A stretch of 41,062 nt of DNA from Ureibacillus endophyticus (GTDB taxonomy: Bacteria; Bacillota; Bacilli; Bacillales_A; Planococcaceae). The notes beneath the pieces were generated by a model. That model was not told where the DNA came from and did not search any database. It saw nothing but the letters and a program-made list of their open reading frames with translations. Positions 25,298 to 33,678 of the stretch are shown here, in pieces. A program made the translations under genes and the position numbers. The stretch covers positions 1 through 41,062 of the forward strand of contig NZ_RBZN01000030.1 of assembly GCF_003628435.1 (NCBI RefSeq). The letters are read 5' to 3'. Position 1 is the first letter of the stretch, and the number at the start of each line of letters is the position of its first letter.

Positions 25298-26056
25298 TTA
25301 AAATAACCATTTACTTTTCTTCACACTTACTGGTTCAAGAACAGTTAAAGGTTTATTCTTAATCACACAACGATTATTATCAAGCAATAATTTTACATAG
25401 TCAGTTAATCCCCTTTTTTCTAAAACCTTTAACCCCTCATTAAAAAGAAATGGTCGGGTGGTTAAGTTATGTGCATCTGACCCGTACGTATGAATTAAAT
25501 TTGCTTCAATTAGTTTTAATGAAAACTTTTGAATCTTACGCCCATAGTTACCTGCTAAACTTCCTGCTGTAATCTGTGTGAAAGCCCCCATTCTTATTAG
25601 ATCTTCTAGAAGTCTAGGATTTGCATAAATTGCTCTATTTCTCTCAGGATGAGCAATAATTGGAATAATGCCTGCAAAAGTTAACTCTTGTATAATATGT
25701 GATGTATAATACGGCACAGAATTTGAAGGAAGTTCGATTAACATATAATCTGATCCTGCTAACGAATGAATGCTTAGTTGTTTATATTGACTTAGGATAT
25801 TAGTGGATAGCCTAACTTCATGGCCTTGATGGATTGTTAAGGGTATATTGTTCTTTAGAAGTTCTAATTGAAGAATACTTACTTTTTGATGTACTTCACT
25901 AAAATCAACTGAATAAAGTGGATGTTGGTAATGGGATGTGGCGACTATTTCAGAAATTCCTTCTTCTACAGCACGATTTAACATTTTTATAGTCTGCTCC
26001 ATTGTTGTGGGACCATCGTCTACATTCCATAATAAATGGCTATGTAAATCAATCAC
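25298..26056 (-). CDS. PHP-family tyrosine-protein phosphatase (CpsB/YwqE type)
   Basis: A metal-dependent phosphatase of 252 residues that dephosphorylates the BY-kinase and other capsule proteins. The PHP metal ligands are all visible: IDLHSHLLWNVDDGP at the N-terminus, IVATSHY (about 38-44), HQGHEVRLS (about 77-85), PIIAHPERNRAI (about 133-144) and TYGSDAHNL (about 193-201). The GTG start follows GGGGGAAAG. It is the first gene of the capsule region in the direction of transcription and is separated from the Wzz-like gene by about 24 kb. A 17-bp palindrome lies about 30 bp upstream. Confidence 0.92.
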   Translation of the reverse strand: MIDLHSHLLWNVDDGPTTMEQTIKMLNRAVEEGISEIVATSHYQHPLYSVDFSEVHQKVSILQLELLKNNIPLTIHQGHEVRLSTNILSQYKQLSIHSLAGSDYMLIELPSNSVPYYTSHIIQELTFAGIIPIIAHPERNRAIYANPRLLEDLIRMGAFTQITAGSLAGNYGRKIQKFSLKLIEANLIHTYGSDAHNLTTRPFLFNEGLKVLEKRGLTDYVKLLLDNNRCVIKNKPLTVLEPVSVKKSKWLF

Positions 26057-26086
26057 CGACTCTTTCCCCCATTATAATGTTCTACA

Positions 26087-26103
26087 TTTAACATAATGTT
26101 AAA
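26087..26103. promoter_or_regulatory. Perfect 17-bp palindrome upstream of the phosphatase gene (candidate operator)
   Basis: TTTAACATAATGTTAAA is a perfect palindrome centred on 26095. It lies between the rny terminator and the phosphatase start, where a repressor could control the capsule region. No known regulator box is recognised. It may be a chance AT-rich palindrome. Confidence 0.35.
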
Positions 26104-26165
26104 GGACGAAAAATAGAACTATTAGTAAAAAAGAATCAATGTATTATTTACAAAAAGAAATAGAA

Positions 26166-26197
26166 AACCCCCTTATGACAATTGTCATAAGGGGGTT
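26166..26197. terminator. Bidirectional terminator between rny and the capsule locus
   Basis: A perfect 32-bp palindrome: AACCCCCTTATGACAA followed by its exact inverse. It has five G-C pairs near the base, with A-rich sequence on one side and TTATTATAATT on the other. It ends rny transcription and insulates the two regions. Confidence 0.85.
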
Positions 26198-26227
26198 ATT
26201 ATAATTACATAAAGGCCTTTATAAATG

Positions 26228-27784
26228 TTATTTCGCGTACTCAACCGCACGAGTTTCACGAATAACTGTTACTTTTATATGGCCTGGATAGTCAAGTTCT
26301 TCTTCAATTCGTTTTCGAATATCTCTAGCCAAACGATGAGAGGCTAAATCGTCCACTTTATCTGGCTGTACGATAATGCGGATTTCACGTCCAGCTTGAA
26401 TAGCGTATGATTTTTCAACACCATCATAGCTTTCAGAAATTTCCTCTAGTTTTTCTAAACGACGAATATAATTTTCAAGCGTTTCACTTCGAGCTCCTGG
26501 TCTAGCTGCTGAAAGTGCATCTGCAGCCGCAACAATTACAGCAATTACAGATGTTGGTTCAGTATCACCATGGTGTGATGCAATACTATTAATTACAACT
26601 GGATGTTCTTTGTATTTCGTAGCAAGTTCTACACCAATTTCTACGTGACTTCCCTCTACTTCATGGTCAATTGCTTTACCAATATCATGGAGTAATCCTG
26701 CACGTTTCGCTAAAGTTACATCTTCCCCTAGCTCTGCTGCAAGAAGTCCAGATAAATGAGCTACTTCTATGGAGTGCTTTAAGACATTTTGTCCATAGCT
26801 TGTACGATATTTCATACGACCTAAAATCTTCATTAAGTCTGGGTGTAAATTGTGAATTCCCACTTCGAAAGTAGTTTGTTCACCTGTTTCACGGATTTGC
26901 TCGTCCATTTCTCGACGTGACTTTTCAACCATTTCTTCAATACGTGCTGGATGAATACGTCCATCTTGCACTAATTTTTCAAGAGCTAAACGTGCTGTCT
27001 CACGGCGAATTGGATCAAATCCAGATAAAATAACAGCTTCTGGTGTATCGTCTATAATTAAATCGATTCCCGTCAGTGTTTCCAGTGTTCGAATGTTTCG
27101 ACCTTCACGACCAATAATACGGCCCTTCATTTCGTCATTCGGTAAGTTTACAACTGATACAGTTGTTTCTGCAACATGGTCAGCTGCAAAACGTTGTAGT
27201 GCCAGTGACAGAATTTCACGAGCTTTTTTGTCAGATTCTTCTTTAGCACGAGTTTCAGCTTCTTTTGTCATCATTGCAATATCTGTCGAAAGTTCATTCT
27301 CAACTTGTTTTAAAATGATATCTTTCGCAGCTTCTCGTGTTAGGGCTGCAATTCGTTCAAGCTCTAACGTTTGTTCGCGTACTAGCTCTTCCACTTTACT
27401 TTCCATCTGTTCAATATGCTGTTGTCTTTCAGTTAGAGCTTCTTCTTTTCGCTCTAAGCCTGATTCTCTCTTATTCAGAGCATCATCCTTGCGATCAAGA
27501 TTTTCTTCTCTTTGCAATAACCGGTTTTCTTGTTTCTGAAGCTCTGCCCGGCGTTCACGGATGTCTTTTTCTGCTTCAGTTCGAATTTTGTGAGTTTCAT
27601 CTTTTGCTTCAAGTAGTGCTTCTTTTTTAAGCGCTTCCGCCTCACGCTTAGCTTCATCTATGATGAGTTCGCTTGCGTGTTTCGCACCATTTACTTTTGA
27701 TTCATTCACTTTTTTCATATAGAAATAGATAACAGCGGCACCGACGATGAGTCCAAGCAAAGCGGAGATAATAATTTCAATCAT
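26228..27784 (-). CDS. rny: Ribonuclease Y
   Basis: The endoribonuclease that starts turnover of many mRNAs, anchored in the membrane. The protein of 518 residues has an N-terminal transmembrane helix ([20 protein letters not shown]), a long charged coiled coil (about 30-180, e.g. [20 protein letters not shown]), a KH domain ([19 protein letters not shown]) and an HD domain with [12 protein letters not shown] (metal-binding His-Asp). The start is placed at the ATG at 27784 because AGGAGGTG precedes it; an upstream in-frame start at 27835 would place 17 residues before the membrane helix, against the family pattern. It has its own promoter and terminator. Confidence 0.97.
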   Translation of the reverse strand: MIEIIISALLGLIVGAAVIYFYMKKVNESKVNGAKHASELIIDEAKREAEALKKEALLEAKDETHKIRTEAEKDIRERRAELQKQENRLLQREENLDRKDDALNKRESGLERKEEALTERQQHIEQMESKVEELVREQTLELERIAALTREAAKDIILKQVENELSTDIAMMTKEAETRAKEESDKKAREILSLALQRFAADHVAETTVSVVNLPNDEMKGRIIGREGRNIRTLETLTGIDLIIDDTPEAVILSGFDPIRRETARLALEKLVQDGRIHPARIEEMVEKSRREMDEQIRETGEQTTFEVGIHNLHPDLMKILGRMKYRTSYGQNVLKHSIEVAHLSGLLAAELGEDVTLAKRAGLLHDIGKAIDHEVEGSHVEIGVELATKYKEHPVVINSIASHHGDTEPTSVIAVIVAAADALSAARPGARSETLENYIRRLEKLEEISESYDGVEKSYAIQAGREIRIIVQPDKVDDLASHRLARDIRKRIEEELDYPGHIKVTVIRETRAVEYAK

Positions 27785-27903
27785 TCGAACACCTCCTCTT
27801 GCTATATTCGTTTCATTTTCAGTCGGCTCATACATTGACTTTTTAGTAATTTTTTCAACATACTGCCTATTTCATTTCATAATTTAGAAATTATACAACT
27901 TTT

Positions 27904-27932
27904 ATTGTATAGTTCAATACTAGGTATGTCAA
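27904..27932 (-). promoter_or_regulatory. Sigma-A promoter of rny
   Basis: On the minus strand TTGACA (27932-27927), a 17-bp spacer and TACAAT (27909-27904), about 120 bp before the rny start. The rest of the gap between rny and recA (27785-28177) shows only the recA terminator. Confidence 0.75.
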
Positions 27933-28126
27933 GGATTCCCACTACTTAAGAAGTTTTTTATACATAATATTTTATATGTTTTTTATCCACTTAAAACAGG
28001 ATTTTACCTATTAATTATTTTAGGCAAATAATGTGAAATCTATTCAATATTGGGTATTATTTCTATTCAACTCTATTTGCATCCAACATCCCTTTATTTA
28101 AGCAAATACTAGTAAACTCATCTATA

Positions 28127-28170
28127 GAAAAAAACGTTTACTCCAAAGTAAAAACTTTAAGAGTAAACGT
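28127..28170 (-). terminator. Intrinsic terminator of recA
   Basis: ACGTTTACTC (28134-28143) pairs with GAGTAAACGT (28161-28170), extended by a further CTTTGG/CTTAAAG-like pairing. On the minus strand the stem is followed by TTTTTTTC. It starts 8 bp after the recA stop codon. Confidence 0.85.
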
Positions 28171-28177
28171 AGAATTA

Positions 28178-29242
28178 TTATTCATCTTCTAAAAGCAATG
28201 CTAATTCTTCATCCATGTCTTCATCTTCATCATGAGCTCCAATTGTGTATGATGCAGCCGCTAAACCATATGATTCACGGATTTTATTAGAAATTTGCTC
28301 ACGAATTTCAGGATTTGCCTTTAAGAATTGTTTTGCATTTTCGCGACCTTGTCCAATACGTTCGTCCCCGTATGCATACCAAGAACCACTTTTTTGGATG
28401 ATATCAAGTTCAACACCTAAATCAACAATTTCTCCCTCTTTTGAAATCCCTTCACCAAACATAATATCAATTTCTGCAGTACGGAATGGTGGCGCAACTT
28501 TATTTTTAACAACTTTAATTTTTGTTTTGTTACCGACCATTTCAGTGCCTTGTTTGATTGTTTCAGCACGACGAACTTCAAGACGTACAGAAGCATAGAA
28601 TTTAAGTGCTCGACCACCAGTTGTTGTTTCAGGGTTTCCAAACATTACACCAATTTTTTCACGTACTTGGTTAATGAAAATGGCTAATGTGTTTGATTTA
28701 TTAATAATACCAGATAATTTACGTAACGCTTGAGACATTAAGCGAGCTTGTAACCCCATATGAGAGTCACCCATCTCACCTTCAATTTCAGCTTTTGGTA
28801 CAAGGGCAGCAACAGAGTCAATTACAATAATATCGATAGCTCCACTACGAACTAGAGCTTCAGCGATTTCTAATGCTTGCTCCCCTGTATCTGGTTGTGA
28901 AAGTAAAAGTTCATCTATATTAACACCTAATTTTTGTGCATAGACAGGATCAAGTGCATGTTCGGCATCGATAAAAGCAGCTTGACCACCCTTTGCTTGT
29001 ACTTCTGCAATTGCATGTAGCGCAACTGTTGTTTTACCAGAAGACTCTGGTCCATATATTTCAATAATACGTCCACGTGGATAACCACCTACGCCAAGTG
29101 CTGCATCAAGTGCTAACGAACCACTTGAAACAGTTGAAATTTGACGGTCAGATTGCTCTCCAAGCTTCATAATAGAACCTTTACCGAATTGTTTTTCAAT
29201 TTGTTTTAACGCCATATCTAAGGCAGCTTTACGATCACTCAA
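28178..29242 (-). CDS. recA: RecA recombinase
   Basis: A strand-exchange protein of 354 residues and the LexA co-protease. Walker A is [10 protein letters not shown] (about 66-75), Walker B is [19 protein letters not shown] (about 140-158), loop L2 and the [22 protein letters not shown] block (about 203-224) are canonical, and the C-terminus is acidic ([17 protein letters not shown]). The ATG has AGGAGG 7-8 bp upstream. The gene has its own promoter with a LexA/DinR site and its own terminator, so it is transcribed apart from cinA. Confidence 0.98.
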   Translation of the reverse strand: MSDRKAALDMALKQIEKQFGKGSIMKLGEQSDRQISTVSSGSLALDAALGVGGYPRGRIIEIYGPESSGKTTVALHAIAEVQAKGGQAAFIDAEHALDPVYAQKLGVNIDELLLSQPDTGEQALEIAEALVRSGAIDIIVIDSVAALVPKAEIEGEMGDSHMGLQARLMSQALRKLSGIINKSNTLAIFINQVREKIGVMFGNPETTTGGRALKFYASVRLEVRRAETIKQGTEMVGNKTKIKVVKNKVAPPFRTAEIDIMFGEGISKEGEIVDLGVELDIIQKSGSWYAYGDERIGQGRENAKQFLKANPEIREQISNKIRESYGLAAASYTIGAHDEDEDMDEELALLLEDE

Positions 29243-29299
29243 AAGATTTCCTCCTTATAGAACACGTTTATAATTTCTCTCTCTTTTTCTTATGTCTCT

Positions 29300-29328
29300 A
29301 CTATACTTCTTTTTGAGACAAGTTTCAA
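29300..29328 (-). promoter_or_regulatory. Sigma-A promoter of recA
   Basis: Minus strand TTGAAA (29328-29323), an exact 17-bp spacer and TATAGT (29305-29300), about 58 bp before the recA ATG. Confidence 0.8.
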
Positions 29329-29336
29329 GAAAAAAG

Positions 29337-29350
29337 CGAACATATTTTCG
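29337..29350. promoter_or_regulatory. LexA/DinR (SOS) box upstream of recA
   Basis: CGAACATATTTTCG differs at one position from the ideal Bacillus palindrome CGAACATATGTTCG. It lies 8 bp upstream of the -35 element of the recA promoter, where bound LexA would hinder RNA polymerase. Confidence 0.8.
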
Positions 29351-29360
29351 ATTTTTAACC

Positions 29361-29398
29361 AAAATAAAAATTTGAGCTATTTATTATAACTCAAATTT
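29361..29398 (-). terminator. Intrinsic terminator between cinA and recA
   Basis: AAATTTGAG (29368-29376) pairs with CTCAAATTT (29390-29398). On the minus strand it is followed by TTTTATTTT. It lies about 85 bp beyond the cinA stop, just before the LexA box. Confidence 0.65.
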
Positions 29399-29481
29399 TA
29401 GAAGTAATACTATAAATAAAGGCGAATTTAAACTGGCAATCTATTCTTCTTCAGGAAATAGAAAATAAGAGGTGTTACCAG

Positions 29482-30738
29482 TTATTTTTTTTCGTAACCC
29501 TTTTCAGCTAATAGACGCATTAAATAACTAAATGCTAATTTGACAGCTCTTAAACGATTTGTATTACGCATTCCTGACAGTTTTAATTGACGTGTTACCG
29601 GTTCATAACCTTTAATACTAAAACCAATCCAAATCGTTCCTGCAGGTTGACCGTCATGAGGTTCAGGACCTGCTGCACCAGTTAATCCGACACCAATATC
29701 TGTTCCGAATTTTTCTCTCACCTTTACAGCCATTTCCGCCGCACACTCTTGGCTAACAATGCCAAATTGATCTAATAAAGATTTTTCGATACCCAGTTGG
29801 TTAATCTTTGCATTTTCAGTGTATGTAACAACACCACCTACTAAAGTACCGCTTACTCCTGAAATTTCAGCTAATTCAGATTGGAATAACCCAGCAGTTA
29901 AACTTTCTGCAGCTGATATCGTCAGTTTATTATGCAAGAGCATTTCAACTAATTTTGATGCTAATGAATCATCATTATTTCCATAGTGAAACTCTCCTAC
30001 AATTGCTAATATCTCGTCTTCCTTAGTTTTAATCAAATCCTTCGCTACTTGCTCTGAGTTTGACTTTGCAGTAATTCTTAATGTAACTTCTCCATCAGAA
30101 GCAAGGGGAGCTATTGTAGGGTTTGTTTGAGTATCTAAAATATGTTGAACTTTATGTTCTAGTTCTGCCTCACCGATTCCGTAAAATCGTAAAACATGAG
30201 ACATGATCACACTTTCACCATTAAGTCTAGCTACTAGTTTTGGCTTTGCTTCATATTGAAACATTGGTTCAAGCTCTTTTGGTGGTCCAGGTAGTAAGAT
30301 ATATGTATGGTTATTTTTTTCTAGTATCATACCTGGAGCCATGCCATGATTGTTTGCTAACACTTCGCTACCATCAAGAATCAGCGCTTGTTTTCGATTA
30401 TTCTCTGTCATTGGACGATTTATTTTAGCAAAAAATTGTTCAATATAGTTTAAAGCAGTTTCGTCAAAGGTTAACGAAACACCTAAATGATTTGCAATGG
30501 TTTCCTTTGTTAAGTCATCTTTAGTCGGTCCAAGTCCACCTGAAAAGATAATCAAATTAGCCCGTGATTCCGCTATCTCAATTGCCGACTTTAATCGATT
30601 TGCATTATCCCCTACAACCGTATGATAATACACATTTATCCCTAATTCAGACAATTGATTAGAGATAAATTTTGCATTGGTATTGGCGATTTGTCCTAAA
30701 AGTAACTCTGAGCCTACTGCTATGATTTCTGCATTCAT
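29482..30738 (-). CDS. cinA: CinA, competence/damage-inducible protein (NMN deamidase-type C-terminal domain)
   Basis: Two domains of the normal 418-residue size: an N-terminal molybdopterin-binding-like domain (EIIAVGSELLLGQIANTNAK, FSGGLGPTKDDLTKE, LLPGPPKELEPMF) and a C-terminal CinA deamidase-like domain from about 255 on (TISAAESLTAGLFQSELAEI, GLTGAAGPEPHDGQPAGT). In related bacteria it recycles NMN or ADP-ribose derivatives and is linked to RecA in competent cells. It starts 14 bp after the pgsA stop on the same strand, so it is in the pgsA unit. The ATG has a GAGGTTAG ribosome site. Confidence 0.96.
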   Translation of the reverse strand: MNAEIIAVGSELLLGQIANTNAKFISNQLSELGINVYYHTVVGDNANRLKSAIEIAESRANLIIFSGGLGPTKDDLTKETIANHLGVSLTFDETALNYIEQFFAKINRPMTENNRKQALILDGSEVLANNHGMAPGMILEKNNHTYILLPGPPKELEPMFQYEAKPKLVARLNGESVIMSHVLRFYGIGEAELEHKVQHILDTQTNPTIAPLASDGEVTLRITAKSNSEQVAKDLIKTKEDEILAIVGEFHYGNNDDSLASKLVEMLLHNKLTISAAESLTAGLFQSELAEISGVSGTLVGGVVTYTENAKINQLGIEKSLLDQFGIVSQECAAEMAVKVREKFGTDIGVGLTGAAGPEPHDGQPAGTIWIGFSIKGYEPVTRQLKLSGMRNTNRLRAVKLAFSYLMRLLAEKGYEKK

Positions 30739-30751
30739 ACACTAACCTCGC

Positions 30752-31330
30752 TTATTTAGAGTTGACAAACACACGACGATTTAAATAGAAATATTCCCAA
30801 CCTGACCAAATAGTAAAAATTAATGCAACATAAAGGGCAATCATATCAAATGGGATGTTTAGTAATTCAAAAATAATATTGTGTAATAACAAAGCAGAAA
30901 TCGCGACAATTTGTGCCCATGTTTTGATTTTACCCAATTGACTTGCTGCCACAATTTCACCTTCACCAGCTAAAATTGCTCGTAAGCCAGTAACAGCAAA
31001 TTCTCTACTTAAAATAATGATGATAATCCAAGAAGGAGCCATCCCTAATTCAACAAGCACGATAAATGCTGCACTTACAAGTAATTTATCTGCTAATGGA
31101 TCTAGAAATTTCCCTAAAGTTGTAACTAAGTTATATTTCCGCGCAAAGTGACCATCCACCCAATCCGTTGTTGAGGCAATGATAAAAATCATCGCCGCAA
31201 CAAAGTGATTGACAGGCATTTCTGCACCTAATAACTCCATAGAACCCCAATTAAAATCAAATAGTATTACAATCACAAATAATGGTATTAAACATATTCT
31301 AGAGATTGTAATCTTATTCGGTAAATTCAT
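30752..31330 (-). CDS. pgsA: CDP-diacylglycerol-glycerol-3-phosphate 3-phosphatidyltransferase
   Basis: A membrane enzyme of 192 residues that makes phosphatidylglycerol phosphate. It carries the CDP-alcohol phosphotransferase signature DWVDGHFARKYNLVTTLGKF followed by LDPLADK (DGxxAR-x8-GxxxDxxxD, about 57-83), flanked by several hydrophobic helices. An AAAGGTG ribosome site precedes the ATG. It is followed at once by cinA, as in B. subtilis. Confidence 0.96.
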   Translation of the reverse strand: MNLPNKITISRICLIPLFVIVILFDFNWGSMELLGAEMPVNHFVAAMIFIIASTTDWVDGHFARKYNLVTTLGKFLDPLADKLLVSAAFIVLVELGMAPSWIIIIILSREFAVTGLRAILAGEGEIVAASQLGKIKTWAQIVAISALLLHNIIFELLNIPFDMIALYVALIFTIWSGWEYFYLNRRVFVNSK

Positions 31331-31359
31331 TTTTTAACACCTTTCATTCGAAAGAAAAT

Positions 31360-31378
31360 AGCCATCTTAGAGATGACT
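31360..31378 (-). terminator. Short hairpin between rodZ and pgsA
   Basis: AGCCATCT (31360-31367) pairs with AGATGACT (31371-31378), one G-T pair included, with a 3-base loop; ATTTTCTTTC follows on the minus strand. It overlaps the rodZ stop codon and may reduce, rather than end, transcription into pgsA. Confidence 0.35.
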
Positions 31379-32258
31379 ACTGTTCTTGTTGTAATGTAAT
31401 AATTATATTTTGTGTAGTAATATCTTGAACGTACTTAAGTTCTTCATCATTTACAAATACTTTTGCGGCTTTCGAATTTCCAAGTCGAATACGTGCATAG
31501 GCATTTGTTGTTGAGTCATGCTCTACAACTTCACCTGCTTGATATACACGGGCATCCACTTGCTCATCACCGTTAGCATTTCGAATTCCTACCCAAGTTT
31601 CACCTGAGACTTCAATTCGAATTTTCATTGTATCTGTTCCTGTTAAAGTATAATTCGTTGTTTCGCCACTTACTTCACCTGGAGTAATCGTTTGGGTTAC
31701 AACCGGTTCCTCTTCCTCTTCTTCAACAGGCTCTTCTGTCACTTCGTTGTCTTCTTTATCTGTTTCTTCTTCAACAGGTTTCGTAGGAGTAGGTGATTTA
31801 TCATATTCCACTTCGGAAACATCATCTTCTAAATCATCCGGTGTATTGGAAACTTTTTGTTGATTTAAAAACCAAATAGCCAAAATAATGACAACAATAA
31901 ATAAAGCCACAATAATTTTTGGCATTGTTTCTAATAAACGATTTGTTGACCTTGTATTAAGCTTTCTACGCGTAGGACTTTGTGAAATCGATTGAGCAAC
32001 CTCTTCTGTTGGTTGATTCGGGAGATCTTTTTTAAATTCTGCTAAAATTTCATCTGCATCTAAACCTACTGCTTCTGCATATTGCTTAATAAATGCCCGT
32101 ACGTAAAATGATCCAGGCATAATCGAGTAATTACCTTCTTCTATACCTACAAGATATCGTTTTTGAATTTTTGTAATCTCTTGTAAGTCATCCAAACTGT
32201 ATCCTTTTGATAACCTCGCTTCTTTAAGGCGAGTACCGAGTTCTGTCAACAATAACAC
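31377..32258 (-). CDS. rodZ: RodZ (YmfM), cell-shape protein
   Basis: A bitopic membrane protein of 293 residues that links MreB filaments to the wall machinery. The N-terminal HTH (LGTRLKEARLSKGYSLDDLQ, about 7-26; GSFYVRAFIKQYAEAVGLDA) is followed by one membrane helix (about 110-131, IIVALFIVVIILAIWFLN), an unusually acidic linker (about 140-190, runs such as VEEEEEEPVV) and a C-terminal DUF4115 beta domain (MKIRIEVSGETWVGIRNANG). The likely start is the TTG that gives LTELGTRLKEA; the first codons are uncertain. The gene order ymfK-rodZ-pgsA-cinA-recA is that of B. subtilis. Confidence 0.94.
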   Translation of the reverse strand: MLLLTELGTRLKEARLSKGYSLDDLQEITKIQKRYLVGIEEGNYSIMPGSFYVRAFIKQYAEAVGLDADEILAEFKKDLPNQPTEEVAQSISQSPTRRKLNTRSTNRLLETMPKIIVALFIVVIILAIWFLNQQKVSNTPDDLEDDVSEVEYDKSPTPTKPVEEETDKEDNEVTEEPVEEEEEEPVVTQTITPGEVSGETTNYTLTGTDTMKIRIEVSGETWVGIRNANGDEQVDARVYQAGEVVEHDSTTNAYARIRLGNSKAAKVFVNDEELKYVQDITTQNIIITLQQEQ

Positions 32259-32276
32259 CTACTTCTTTCTAAATTA

Positions 32277-33074
32277 CTAAAAATTAAATCCACCAAAACC
32301 ACCAAATTGGTCATTCTGTGACATCATCTCATTTTTCTCAATTATCTCATACGTAATCACTTCGTCTGGATGGTGACGTAGTTCAATAATGTAATCGAAA
32401 TCTTCAAGTTTATATTCTGAGTGTTGGACAAACAAATCAGGATGCTCTACAACTTTTGTGGCAGGTAATCGCATTATTTCCCTAACAAGTTGTTGATGAC
32501 GTTCGTCTGTTGTTCTTCTTGTAACTGCACCATCTAGTATAAATAGATTGTTTTGATTAAATTCATCACCTATTAATTGATTACGGACGGTTTGTTTAAT
32601 CATTGTTGATGATAAGAAAATCCACTTTTTATTGGCACATACACTGGCAGCAACAACAGATTCCGTTTTGCCTACTCGAGGCATACCACGGATACCAATT
32701 AATTTATTCCCTTCCTTTTTAAATAATTCTGCCATGAAATCGACTAATATTCCGAGTTCATCACGAACAAAACGGAAGGTGTTTTTTTCGTCCGCATCCC
32801 TTGTAATATATTTACCATGCATAACAGCTAGTCGATCCCTGACTTTTGGCTCCCGAAATTTTGTTACATGAATATTGTCCATCGTTGAAACAATTGACAT
32901 GAACCGTTCAATTGATTCTTGCTTCTCTGCTTTTAATAGCATTCCACGACGGTCTTCATCAATACCATTAATTGAAACAATATTTACACGCAACATACCG
33001 AGTAAAGATGCAATATCTCCTAATAAACCTGGACGATTTACTTGAATCTCATATTCAAAATACCATTCTCCCAT
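32277..33074 (-). CDS. ymfK: YmfK-type protein (DUF3388): ACT-like domain plus P-loop
   Basis: A 265-residue protein conserved in Bacillales at this locus, function unknown. The N-terminus (YEIQVNRPGLLGDIASLLGM, then IVSINGIDEDRRGMLLK) looks like an ACT ligand-binding domain. The middle has GIRGMPRVGKTESVVAASVC, which contains a GxxxxGKT Walker A loop. LFILDGAVTRR may serve as Walker B. The C-terminus ends in a Gly/Phe-rich tail (NDQFGGFGGFNF). The start is placed at the ATG at 33074 because TGGAGGGCG precedes it; an earlier frame start at 33125 adds 17 residues without support. Confidence 0.88.
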   Translation of the reverse strand: MGEWYFEYEIQVNRPGLLGDIASLLGMLRVNIVSINGIDEDRRGMLLKAEKQESIERFMSIVSTMDNIHVTKFREPKVRDRLAVMHGKYITRDADEKNTFRFVRDELGILVDFMAELFKKEGNKLIGIRGMPRVGKTESVVAASVCANKKWIFLSSTMIKQTVRNQLIGDEFNQNNLFILDGAVTRRTTDERHQQLVREIMRLPATKVVEHPDLFVQHSEYKLEDFDYIIELRHHPDEVITYEIIEKNEMMSQNDQFGGFGGFNF

Positions 33075-33287
33075 GAAACCGCCCTCCATAAACGAAACGA
33101 TTATTTCTTTTATAAGTTTCATCATAGCGGATTTTATATGTATTGAAAAGTTAGAAACATGCGATTTTCTTCCATTTTATAAAATTTTATTAAAACGGAA
33201 ATAAAAGACGTTAAAAAACGAGAAAAAGGAAATTTCTTTGTCGAAAAATGATGAATAATTGTATTTCAGAAAGATTGATAGAAGAAA

Positions 33288-33364
33288 AAGGAGGACTAGC
33301 CTCCTTATGAAAAAATTGTAATAAGCGTCCTTAACTGTTGCTAATTTGCAAAAGTATCGGACGC
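33288..33364 (-). terminator. Tandem hairpins below ymfJ
   Basis: GCGTCC (33325-33330) pairs with GGACGC (33359-33364), and an inner stem (ACTgTTGC / GCAAaAGT type) extends it; TTATT follows on the minus strand. A second stem, AAGGAG/CTCCTT (33288-33306), comes next. They lie between the ymfJ stop and the ymfK start and probably act as terminator. Confidence 0.55.
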
Positions 33365-33380
33365 CTTTCGAAAGCTGTGT

Positions 33381-33635
33381 TTATTGTACACGATTTTTTT
33401 GTACAAGTTTAATTACACAGTTAGCAAGCGCATGTTTTTCTTCGCTATCTGCTACTCCCCATAAATCGGAAAGTACTCGCTCTTGTTCATTTTTTGGATC
33501 AACATTTTTAGCTAAGTAGTCACCAATTTGAACAGCAGTTTTTTCAATCACTTTTTTACTCATTCCGTGTTCTTTTGCTTCTTCAACTTGTTGACCTAAA
33601 AATGATGTCCATTTTTCCCAGTTTTCTAATAACAT
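33381..33635 (-). CDS. ymfJ: YmfJ-type small protein (DUF3243)
   Basis: A small soluble protein of 84 residues, conserved in Bacillales between ymfI and ymfK; no molecular function known. Sequence features: WEKWTSFLGQQVEEAKEHGM, an all-helical pattern, and a C-terminal EEKHALANCVIKLVQK. The ATG is preceded by AAGGAGGAGA. Apart from the conserved neighbours nothing indicates its role. Confidence 0.92.
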   Translation of the reverse strand: MLLENWEKWTSFLGQQVEEAKEHGMSKKVIEKTAVQIGDYLAKNVDPKNEQERVLSDLWGVADSEEKHALANCVIKLVQKNRVQ

Positions 33636-33678
33636 TGTAATCTCCTCCTTTGCACTTTATTATGTGCAGCTTCGGAGA

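Noticed and set aside
26057-26076. TATAAT on the minus strand (26076-26071) as -10 box of the phosphatase gene
   Set aside because: It is only 14 bp before the GTG and would place the transcript start inside the GGGGGAAAG ribosome site. No -35 element fits at 17 bp.
27093-27539. 148-codon plus-strand frame within rny
   Set aside because: It is the antisense shadow of the RNase Y coiled coil; the low-complexity Ser/Phe/Arg composition is the complement of its Glu/Lys-rich codons.
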